From Verrucomicrobiota bacterium (GTDB lineage: Bacteria > Verrucomicrobiota > Verrucomicrobiia > Limisphaerales > UBA1100), in assembly GCA_028872685.1 (NCBI GenBank), contig JAPKEI010000053.1, positions 1 through 11,631 on the forward strand: 11,631 nucleotides of DNA, read 5' to 3'. Numbering within the stretch: position 1 is the stretch's first letter; every line of letters starts with the position of its first letter. Positions 1 through 5,464 of this stretch are shown one piece after another. The translations under genes and the position numbers were made by a program. The notes beneath the pieces are model-generated. The model did no database searches. It was not told the origin of the DNA and saw nothing but the letters and a program-made list of their open reading frames with translations.

Positions 1-308
1 AACGCAAACGGGCCGCACAAAGGCCGTTGAGTCCATGGGGCTGCCGGGAATTTATTTTCCCCGAGGGCCCCGGCATGATCCAAGCCTTGAAGGTGTCCCA
101 CAAATCGAGCGCCACCTTTGAACCAACTTCGCATGATGACCAGCCAGTGCTCGGCCATAAGACGACCGGCGGTTTGGCCGGGGGGTTCCGGCACCAATGC
201 CGCCGGAGCAGGAGGCGCTTCGGCTCCGTTCGCACGCGGGGGCAGGGCACCTTGAAATATCAGGGCGCCACCCAACAGAGCGGTAACTTGAATGGCTCGT
301 AGATTCAT
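1..308 (-). CDS. Unrecognised, probably exported protein (5' part; runs off the window)
   Basis: On the - strand an open frame starts at ATG 308-306 and stays open to the window edge, giving 102 residues. The N-terminus looks like a signal peptide: MNLRAIQ, then a hydrophobic stretch (VTALLGGALIF), then a likely signal-peptidase I site near RANGA/EA around residue 29. A Pro/Ala-rich linker (APPAPAALVPEPP) follows, then a Trp-containing stretch (residues about 48-60). There is no lipobox cysteine. I do not recognise the family and assign no function. Support for a real gene comes from the signal peptide and from a near-consensus sigma-54 promoter facing it about 52 nt upstream. That placement suggests co-regulation with the flagellar operon. 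No clear Shine-Dalgarno precedes the start, as for several other genes here. Another - frame is also open over the distal part, so a frame error cannot be fully excluded. Confidence 0.55.
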   Translation of the reverse strand, partial: MNLRAIQVTALLGGALIFQGALPPRANGAEAPPAPAALVPEPPGQTAGRLMAEHWLVIMRSWFKGGARFVGHLQGLDHAGALGENKFPAAPWTQRPLCGPFA

Positions 309-370
309 TCTATCGGCTTCATTCTCTTGGTTGCCCAGCCTATGCCAAGCACGATTATTCGGCACGGAGC

Positions 371-387
371 AGCAAATTCCGGGCCAA
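371..387 (-). promoter_or_regulatory. Sigma-54 promoter facing the exported-protein gene
   Basis: On the - strand 387-371 reads TTGGCCCGGAATTTGCT. Against the sigma-54 consensus YTGGCACGRNNNTTGCW only one defined position differs (A to C in the -24 element). The invariant GG (385-384) and GC (373-372) are exactly 10 bp apart. The predicted start of transcription is near 360, leaving a leader of about 52 nt before the ATG at 308. No experimental evidence is available from the sequence. Confidence 0.72.
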
Positions 388-411
388 CTTTTTGAAAATG
401 GCATTCATACT

Positions 412-428
412 CAAAAACGTCATTTTTG
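412..428. promoter_or_regulatory. Candidate activator-binding palindrome
   Basis: CAAAAA (412-417) and TTTTTG (423-428) form a perfect 6-bp inverted repeat around a 5-bp spacer. This 17-bp layout with a 5-bp spacer is the geometry of NtrC-type enhancer sites, though the bases differ. Its centre is about 60 bp upstream of the predicted - strand start and about 180 bp upstream of the predicted flgB start. The arms are A/T tracts in a very AT-rich region, so chance is a real alternative. Confidence 0.25.
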
Positions 429-454
429 GAGAATAATGAGAAAAACACCTTTTT

Positions 455-482
455 TTGACTAAATGGCAAAAAATACCATAAT
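455..482 (+). promoter_or_regulatory. Possible sigma-70-type promoter upstream of flgB
   Basis: TTGACT (455-460) and CATAAT (477-482) are separated by 16 bp and each differs from the TTGACA/TATAAT consensus at one base. Transcription would begin near 489 and give a leader of about 114 nt before flgB. In DNA this AT-rich such matches arise often by chance, and the sigma-54 site closer to flgB is far more specific. If real it would give basal expression. Confidence 0.22.
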
Positions 483-529
483 TTTCGGGTTCATAAAGTT
501 CCTAAAATCGACCTAAAACGCAAAAAATA
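466..529 (+). repeat. 10-bp direct repeat GCAAAAAATA, two copies
   Basis: GCAAAAAATA occurs at 466-475 and again at 520-529, 54 bp apart, close to five helical turns. A related GGCAAAAA-type string lies on the - strand over the T-run and GCC at about 560-567. Between the two copies sits a tandem CCTAAAA pair (501-507 and 512-518), 11 bp or one turn apart. These are candidate recognition half-sites for the regulator of the divergent promoters; low complexity limits confidence. Confidence 0.25.
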
Positions 530-574
530 GGCCAAATATGCGAGTTTTATAAAATTTCAATTTTTGCCCCTATA

Positions 575-591
575 ATGGCACGGGGCTTGCT
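575..591 (+). promoter_or_regulatory. Sigma-54 promoter of the flgB flagellar operon
   Basis: 575-591 reads ATGGCACGGGGCTTGCT. It matches the sigma-54 consensus YTGGCACGRNNNTTGCW at every defined position except the first. The -24 GG (577-578) and -12 GC (589-590) are separated by exactly 10 bp. Taking C590 as -12, transcription should start at about 602. The flgB ATG begins at 603, so the transcript would have essentially no leader. Sigma-54 control of rod and hook genes is known in several bacterial groups. Confidence 0.85.
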
Positions 592-602
592 GCACGCGAG
601 GC

Positions 603-980
603 ATGATTGATGCGCTTTTTAACGGTGCCAACTATCAGGGCGTGAAGAAGATGCTCGATGCTACTGCCCTGCGGCAGGAAGCCATCGCAAGTAATTTGGC
701 GAATGTTGAGACGCCTCATTACAAGCGGATGGATGTGCAGGCTTCGTTTGCCTCCGAGCTTTCGCACGCAATCGGCTCCGGCTCGGCCGATACCGTGCGC
801 GGGGTGAAGGCGCGCATCACGGTGGACACTTCCGCCGTGGCGCAGAATCGTGATGGCAACTCGGTGCAACTTGAAAAGGAATTGATGTTGTTACAGAAAA
901 ACATGGTGGCCCACCACATGCAGACGCAAATGATCAACGGCACGTTTTCCAAACTGCGTGCCGCCATTAAAACCCGATAA
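603..980 (+). CDS. flgB: Flagellar proximal rod protein FlgB
   Basis: FlgB is one of the proximal rod proteins that join the MS ring/FliE to the distal rod in the periplasm; it is exported by the flagellar type III system. The 125-residue product has the expected length. The N-terminal rod signature lies at residues 31-42 (NLANVETPHYKR), and the conserved C-terminal helix segment is at about 84-100 (DGNSVQLEKELMLLQKN). The usual TPGY of the signature is TPHY here. The start at 603 is chosen because MIDALF followed by KKMLDATALRQ aligns with family N-termini. A GAGG lies only 1 nt before the ATG, too close for normal Shine-Dalgarno use, and the predicted sigma-54 start is about 602. It is the first gene of the operon, 20 bp ahead of flgC. 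A later in-frame ATG at 651 would remove conserved sequence and is disfavoured. Confidence 0.96.
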   Translation: MIDALFNGANYQGVKKMLDATALRQEAIASNLANVETPHYKRMDVQASFASELSHAIGSGSADTVRGVKARITVDTSAVAQNRDGNSVQLEKELMLLQKNMVAHHMQTQMINGTFSKLRAAIKTR

Positions 981-1000
981 CCTTTCCCTAACCCGCTATT

Positions 1001-1426
1001 ATGAACATTAACATTTTACCCGGAGCCGACAGCGCCGCTTCCGCTTTGCAGGCGGAGAAGGTGCGGATGGAAGTCATTTCCCAAAACATCGCCAACGCCA
1101 ACACCACCAGCACCAGCAACGGCGGCCCGTACCAACGCCAAGTCGTGCGCTTCGAGACGATCATGGCCAATCAGTTTGACCCCTACAGCGCCAAGGCCGA
1201 AGTGCGCGTGGCGGGGATTGAAACGGACAATCGCCCGTTCAAGGTAATGCATCAACCGGGCCATCCCGATGCGGACGCGGACGGCATGGTGAGATACCCG
1301 AATGTAAATGTTCACGAAGAGATGGCCGATTTGATCGCCTCTTCCCGCGCGATGGAGGCTAACCTTTCCATCATCCGCACCTCCCGCCAAATGGCGATGC
1401 AAACGCTGGCGATTGGTAAGAATTAA
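1001..1426 (+). CDS. flgC: Flagellar proximal rod protein FlgC
   Basis: FlgC polymerises with FlgB in the proximal rod and is exported by the flagellar secretion system. The 141-residue product carries the N-terminal rod motif (ISQNIANANTTST, residues 26-38), then the FlgC-specific GGPYQRQVV (41-49). It ends with the family's C-terminal block: GMVRYPNVNVHEEMADLI (95-112), then SRAMEANLSIIRTSRQM. Length matches the family (about 134-150). The gene lies 20 bp after flgB and 18 bp before fliE. No Shine-Dalgarno is visible before the ATG: the preceding bases are pyrimidine-rich (cctttccctaacccgctatt). The start is fixed by the conserved N-terminal helix. Confidence 0.97.
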   Translation: MNINILPGADSAASALQAEKVRMEVISQNIANANTTSTSNGGPYQRQVVRFETIMANQFDPYSAKAEVRVAGIETDNRPFKVMHQPGHPDADADGMVRYPNVNVHEEMADLIASSRAMEANLSIIRTSRQMAMQTLAIGKN

Positions 1427-1444
1427 ATTTAACGCCCGTATATA

Positions 1445-1819
1445 ATGATACCCGTAAATCCAGTAGCAGCGCAGGGGCTGGCGGACATTTACCGCCAGCA
1501 ACGCGCGATTATGGATCGCAGCCGCGACATCACTGATGCCAGCAAGGCCGGCGCGGCTGTGGCGCCGGAGGGGGCGCAGGCGGCGCACAAGCCGGAAGCG
1601 GTGGGTTTTGGCGGCGTACTGGATAAATTTGTCAACGAGGTCAACGCCAAGCAGCTTGACTCTACTCAGGCGGTGAATGATTTGCTGGGCGGGAAAGATA
1701 TCCCGCTGCATCAAGTGATGATCACCATGCAGGAAGCTGGCGTGGCATTTCAGCTGATGGTGGAAGTGCGCAATAAACTGCTCGAAGGCTATCAGGAATT
1801 AATGCGCATGCAGATTTAG
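1445..1819 (+). CDS. fliE: Flagellar hook-basal body complex protein FliE
   Basis: FliE sits between the MS ring and the rod and is an early substrate of the flagellar export apparatus. The 124-residue product has a variable N-terminal part rich in Ala and charged residues (to about 55). The diagnostic C-terminal half follows: GFGGVLDKFVNEVN (54-67), the LHQVMITMQEAGVAFQLMVEVRNKLLEGYQELMRMQI-type block (88-124), ending in the family's typical RMQ(I/V) tail. It is slightly longer than the roughly 100-residue enteric protein because of the N-terminus. The flgB-flgC-fliE order is widespread. The start ATG has no Shine-Dalgarno; the upstream sequence is AT-rich (cccgtata). Confidence 0.96.
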   Translation: MIPVNPVAAQGLADIYRQQRAIMDRSRDITDASKAGAAVAPEGAQAAHKPEAVGFGGVLDKFVNEVNAKQLDSTQAVNDLLGGKDIPLHQVMITMQEAGVAFQLMVEVRNKLLEGYQELMRMQI

Positions 1820-1854
1820 TGAACCCAATTTTGCAAACCCCAACCAACTGAACA

Positions 1855-3762
1855 ATGGATAAAATAAAAGCAATGGCGATGCAGCTCCTGACCATCTGGC
1901 AGCAGCTCGGCGTGAACCAAAAAGTAACCGTGGCCGCCTCCGGTCTGCTCGTCGCAGGTGCGCTGTCGGTGGTGGTGTTTTTCACCAGTAAAACGGATTT
2001 TGCGTTGCTGTATGGCAATATGGATTCCAAGTCCGCGGGCGAAATCATCGCGGTGCTGGAGGAGCAAAACATTCCCTACGAAGCCGGTGCCGGTGGCACC
2101 AGCATCATGGTGCCGCGCGAAAAGGTTTACAGCCTGCGGATGACGCTCGCCAGTCGCGGCCTGCCCAAGGCCGGCGATGTGGGTTGGGAGTTATTTGATA
2201 ATAAAAACACCGTGAGCATGTCGGATTTTGTGCAGCAGAATAATAAGGTACGTGCGTTGCAGGGTGAGCTGGCTCGCAGCATTGCAATGATCCAAGGCGT
2301 GAGCAGTGCCCGCGTGCATGTGGTGCTGCCTAAGACGCGCTTGATTGTGGATGAAAATAAAAAAGGAACGGCGGCTGTGCTTTTGAACCTCAGCAGCGCG
2401 GGATCCATTCGGCCCGAGGCGGTGCATTCCATCCGGCATTTGGTGGCCGGCGGCATTGAGGGGTTGCAGCCCAACAACGTGATGGTGACTGATAATTATG
2501 GCAACACGCTTACCTCGTCGGGCGATGGAGATGGCGCGTTTGCAATGGCCAACAACCGGCTGACCACCCGCCGTAATTACGAGAAGTACCTGGCGGCTCA
2601 GGTGCGGTCCACGCTGGAACCGGCACTCGGCCCGGGACAGGTGATTGTGACCGTGAGCGCGGAAATTAACCACGACCAGATCACGCACACCTCCATCGAG
2701 TTTGATCCCGATGGAGTGGTAACCAATCAATTTACGTCCACGATCGACACCACTGGCAACAGCACCCCCCGCCCCGGCGGCGTGGCCGGTGCCACTGCCA
2801 ACACCAACACCAGCACCAACAACGCCGGAGGTGCCTTGGCCAACAACACCCAAAACAAGGAAGAGAAAATAATTTCGTTCAACAACAGCCAAAACACCAC
2901 GAACACAGTGAAAGCCGTGGGCAAGCCCGAGCGCATTACGGCCTCGGTGCTGGTTGCCCAGGGCGCCACGGCACGTGATGCCGTCGCCATGTTGCAGCTG
3001 ACCAACGTGGTAAAAAACGCCATCGGCCTGCATATTGATGGCGGCGTGGGTGGCGTACGGCCCGATGATATTGTGGTGGAGGAAATTCTCTTTAATGACG
3101 CCCATCTCGCCGTCGCGAAGGAGGAACTTGATTCCGCTGCCACAAAGGCCATGATTGGTGACTTGGTGCGGAACATCCTGTACGTGCTGCTGGGTGCGGG
3201 CGCGTTGTTGGCCTTTGTGAAGCTGGTGAAGCGCAGCGCCGATGAGGCGATCCCCACCGGCGTGCCGGTGGGTCAATTGCTTGCCGGAACCGCGATGGTG
3301 GCCGCGCCCGCTGGCGCCATGGCCGGAGGCGCGATGATGGCTGCGCCGGTAGGCGGTGGATTACCCGCGGGGGGGGTCGACGCCGAATCGCAAATTGCCG
3401 CCTCGGCCAAGTCATTGGAAGATATTGAAGAAGCTTTGAAAGATCCATCCAAACTCTCGACCGCCGAAATCCAGATGCTCATGGACAAGAAAAAGGAGGA
3501 GAAAGAGCGCCGCAAGATGCTTGAGGCCATGGCGGATGAAGATGATGAAGAGGATGTCGAAGTCATCGAGCAGGAAAAACAAAAACTGATCATGGACTTT
3601 GGGATCGGCAAGAAGCAGCCCGAGCGCGTGAACATCGAGGTGCTCCGCGATATGATCAAGGAAAGCCCCGAATCCATGGCTGTGGCCGCTCGCCGCTGGC
3701 TCGGGAGCTCCGGTGAGGATAATGCCGATGAAGACGACTCCAATGACGGAGCCGCAAGCTGA
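1855..3762 (+). CDS. fliF: Flagellar MS-ring protein FliF
   Basis: FliF forms the MS ring in the inner membrane, the base on which rod, rotor and export gate assemble. The 635-residue product has a first membrane helix at about 24-44 and the ring-building YscJ/FliF domain (about 46-220, with GDVGWELFD at 107-115 and RVHVVLP at 153-159). A second periplasmic domain is interrupted by an Asn/Thr/Gly-rich loop (about 300-356). A second membrane helix lies at about 438-458. The cytoplasmic tail ends with the FliG-binding segment (RVNIEVLRDMIKESPE to RRWL, 601-626) and a short acidic end. Odd points are an Ala/Gly/Met/Pro-rich linker at about 474-512 and a highly charged stretch (545-587), making it longer than the roughly 550-residue enteric protein. 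It lies 20 bp before fliG, its direct partner. No Shine-Dalgarno precedes the ATG. Confidence 0.98.
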   Translation: MDKIKAMAMQLLTIWQQLGVNQKVTVAASGLLVAGALSVVVFFTSKTDFALLYGNMDSKSAGEIIAVLEEQNIPYEAGAGGTSIMVPREKVYSLRMTLASRGLPKAGDVGWELFDNKNTVSMSDFVQQNNKVRALQGELARSIAMIQGVSSARVHVVLPKTRLIVDENKKGTAAVLLNLSSAGSIRPEAVHSIRHLVAGGIEGLQPNNVMVTDNYGNTLTSSGDGDGAFAMANNRLTTRRNYEKYLAAQVRSTLEPALGPGQVIVTVSAEINHDQITHTSIEFDPDGVVTNQFTSTIDTTGNSTPRPGGVAGATANTNTSTNNAGGALANNTQNKEEKIISFNNSQNTTNTVKAVGKPERITASVLVAQGATARDAVAMLQLTNVVKNAIGLHIDGGVGGVRPDDIVVEEILFNDAHLAVAKEELDSAATKAMIGDLVRNILYVLLGAGALLAFVKLVKRSADEAIPTGVPVGQLLAGTAMVAAPAGAMAGGAMMAAPVGGGLPAGGVDAESQIAASAKSLEDIEEALKDPSKLSTAEIQMLMDKKKEEKERRKMLEAMADEDDEEDVEVIEQEKQKLIMDFGIGKKQPERVNIEVLRDMIKESPESMAVAARRWLGSSGEDNADEDDSNDGAAS

Positions 3763-3782
3763 ACTTAAAACTGAATTGAACC

Positions 3783-4802
3783 ATGGCTGATCGCAAAAAA
3801 AAGAAAAACGTCCCACGAGGCATGCAGCTGACCCAGTCGCAGAAGTTGGCGGCCTTCCTCATCGTCATGGGCGAGGATGCGGCGGCGGATATCATCAAGA
3901 ATTTTGATGATAACGAGCGCGAACTGGTGTGCGCCGAGATGGCAAACCTGCCGGTGCTCGACGCCGCCATGCAGGGCTCCGTGCTGCAGGAATTCACCGG
4001 TATGGCGGTGGAAGCGCAATCGGGCATCAGTGGTTCGGTGGATTTCACGCGGGCGGTGCTGGAAAAATCCGTGGGGCTATTTAAGGCGGCGGAAATCATC
4101 GGCCGCGTGGGCACTGCTCGCACGAGTGTAGCCACCATGCAGCAAATCATCGATTTGGATTCCGTTTCCATTTGCAATCTGCTCAATGAAGAAGACCCGC
4201 AAACCATCGCGCTGGTCGTTAGTTATTTGCCCGCGCAAAAAGGATCCGAGGTACTCATGAGCTTACCGGAAAAGGTACGCGAAATGGTGGTCGAAAAACT
4301 TGCTACCCTCGAGTCCACCCCTATCGAGGTGGTGGAAACTCTTGGCGAAGTGCTCTCCGCCAAGGTTGGCGAACGCGTCAGCCGCGCGTTGAACCAAACC
4401 GGTGGCGAAAAATCCGCCGCCGCCGTGCTCAACGCCATGAACAAGGAAGAGCGCAAGAAGCTGCTCGACAATATGGACGAACGCGCCCCCGACCTCGTGC
4501 GCTCCATCCGCATGAAGATGTTCACCTTCGACGATTTGCAAACGCTTGACGTGAAGACCATCCAGAAAATCATGCGCGAAGTGGATGCCAGCAAATTGGC
4601 CGTGGCCCTCAGCGCCGCCACCGACACGCTCAAGGAAGCCATGCTCGGCTCGCTCTCCAAACGCGCCGCCGAGAATGTGAAGGAAGAAATCGACAACATG
4701 GGCAAAATCTCCCTGCGCGAAGTGGAGGTGAACCAAAACTCTATCATCGACGTGGTGCGCCAACTCGAAACCGAAGGCGAAATCTCACTGGAAGGCGAGT
4801 AA
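3783..4802 (+). CDS. fliG: Flagellar motor switch protein FliG
   Basis: FliG is the rotor protein of the C ring: its N-domain binds FliF, its middle binds FliM, and its C-domain meets the stator. The 339-residue product has the normal length. The N-domain begins after a Lys-rich start (KKKK, 5-8) with LTQSQKLAAFLIVMG. The middle domain carries EEDPQTIALVVSYLP (136-150), where the canonical EHPQ motif reads EDPQ. The hinge/C-terminal MFTF lies at 246-249, followed by the charged stator-facing helix (TIQKIMREVDASKLAVAL, 259-276) and SKRAAENVKEEI. Charged residues in this helix fit an electrostatic rotor-stator contact. The gene follows fliF by 20 bp and precedes fliH by 15 bp. There is no Shine-Dalgarno before ATG (ttaaaactgaattgaacc). 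Confidence 0.98.
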   Translation: MADRKKKKNVPRGMQLTQSQKLAAFLIVMGEDAAADIIKNFDDNERELVCAEMANLPVLDAAMQGSVLQEFTGMAVEAQSGISGSVDFTRAVLEKSVGLFKAAEIIGRVGTARTSVATMQQIIDLDSVSICNLLNEEDPQTIALVVSYLPAQKGSEVLMSLPEKVREMVVEKLATLESTPIEVVETLGEVLSAKVGERVSRALNQTGGEKSAAAVLNAMNKEERKKLLDNMDERAPDLVRSIRMKMFTFDDLQTLDVKTIQKIMREVDASKLAVALSAATDTLKEAMLGSLSKRAAENVKEEIDNMGKISLREVEVNQNSIIDVVRQLETEGEISLEGE

Positions 4803-4803
4803 T

Positions 4804-4809
4804 AGGAAG
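4804..4809 (+). promoter_or_regulatory. Shine-Dalgarno site of fliH
   Basis: AGGAAG lies 8 nt before the fliH ATG, just after the fliG stop. It is one of only a few clear ribosome-binding sites in this operon and fixes the fliH start at 4818. Confidence 0.6.
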
Positions 4810-4817
4810 AACATTTT

Positions 4818-5456
4818 ATGGTACAAGCCATTGACAACATTGTAACCGAAGCCCCGCTGCGTGGCATCCGCTTGGCTATTGGCCCCGCTGAGGCATTGCT
4901 GCCCGAGGAACCCGTAGGCCCCACACACGAGGAGCAACTCGCCGAGCAGGAAACCGCCGCCCACCAACGCGGCCGGGATGAGGCTGTCGCCGAGTATGAG
5001 CCGCAACTCACCGCCCTGCGCACCGAACTGGAAGCCGCCAAGGCCGAAGGTGCCAATCAACAACTGGCGACCATCGAGGAAACCGTGCAATCCCAACTCG
5101 CCACGCGCCTCAATGAATTGGAATCGGAGTTGATCGAATTTTCCACTGAAGCGGCCATCCGCCTCGTGCACGGGCTGCCCATCAGCACCGGCGTCATTGA
5201 GGCCGCCATTCGGGAAACGCTCGAGCACTGCGAACAGGATGCCGAGGTGTCGGTTCATTTGCATCCCGAAGATTTAAAAATGCTGAAGAGTCATCAGAGC
5301 GAGCTGCTGCAGGATTCGCCCCATCAACGCCGCGTGCGGTATTTGGAGGGTAAGGAAGTTTCGCGCGGCGGTTGCCTCGTGGAAACCCGCTGCGGTGTCA
5401 TCGATGGCCGCCGCGAAACCCGCGAAGCTCTGTTGCGTGAAGCAGTTAGCGCATAA
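4818..5456 (+). CDS. fliH: Flagellar export ATPase regulator FliH
   Basis: FliH is the peripheral stalk-like partner that dimerises, holds the FliI ATPase and docks it to the C ring/export gate. The 212-residue product has an acidic N-terminus and a long coiled-coil centre (about 38-105, rich in Glu/Ala/Gln with GxxxG-like spacing weak). The globular C-terminal domain contains VSVHLHPEDL (144-153) and the family's RGGCLVET (183-190) followed by GVIDGR. Length is near the enteric protein (about 230). Its position between fliG and fliI is standard. No tryptophan occurs anywhere in the protein, so the N-terminal Trp residues used by Salmonella FliH for docking are absent. The start has a good AGGAAG site 8 nt upstream. 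Confidence 0.92.
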   Translation: MVQAIDNIVTEAPLRGIRLAIGPAEALLPEEPVGPTHEEQLAEQETAAHQRGRDEAVAEYEPQLTALRTELEAAKAEGANQQLATIEETVQSQLATRLNELESELIEFSTEAAIRLVHGLPISTGVIEAAIRETLEHCEQDAEVSVHLHPEDLKMLKSHQSELLQDSPHQRRVRYLEGKEVSRGGCLVETRCGVIDGRRETREALLREAVSA

Positions 5457-5464
5457 ATTTTGAA

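Larger units (their letters stand above)
309..602. promoter_or_regulatory. Divergent AT-rich control region between the exported-protein gene and flgB
   Basis: This 294-bp stretch has no credible gene. From 421 to 570 I count 45 G/C in 150 bases (30%), well below the flanking genes. It holds many short A or T tracts (for example 413-417, 423-427, 441-445, 450-456, 468-473, 522-527, 561-565), several separated by about 10 bp, which would favour curved DNA. Two outward-facing sigma-54 motifs sit at its ends (371-387 and 575-591). Between them are a perfect inverted repeat (412-428), a 10-bp direct repeat (466-475 and 520-529) and a tandem CCTAAAA pair (501-507, 512-518). I infer that an AAA+ enhancer-binding activator binds here and loops to one or both promoters. 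Confidence 0.75.

Noticed and set aside
27..302. Open frame of 91 codons on the + strand
   Set aside because: It lies opposite the signal-peptide gene, has an Arg/Gly-rich composition without any motif, and has no promoter or ribosome-binding site. It is most likely a shadow.
332..348. Second sigma-54-like motif on the - strand (TTGGCATAGGCTGGGCA)
   Set aside because: GG-N10-GC spacing is present but the -12 element is GGGC instead of TTGC and two further bases differ; the site at 371-387 is far better.
555..567. IHF-like site near the flgB promoter
   Set aside because: Only a partial match to WATCAANNNNTTR in a T-rich stretch; not specific enough.
571..576. Perfect TATAAT just before flgB as a sigma-70 -10 element
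   Set aside because: No acceptable -35 element at 16-18 bp upstream; the bases overlap the -24 element of the much stronger sigma-54 motif. Kept only as an alternative start signal.
1016..1714. Open frame of 232 codons on the - strand opposite flgC and fliE
   Set aside because: Covers two certain genes and has no recognisable domain; an antisense shadow.
2760..2860. AAC/ACC-rich stretch of fliF as a micro-repeat or recombination site
   Set aside because: It encodes an Asn/Thr/Gly-rich loop of FliF with irregular codons; low-complexity coding, not a DNA repeat element.
2191..3276. Long open frame (361 codons) on the - strand opposite fliF
   Set aside because: His/Gly/Arg-rich translation typical of antisense reading of GC-biased codons; fliF on the other strand is unmistakable.
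4223..5056. Open frame of 277 codons on the - strand opposite fliG/fliH
   Set aside because: Ser-rich, low-complexity translation opposite two certain genes; a shadow.
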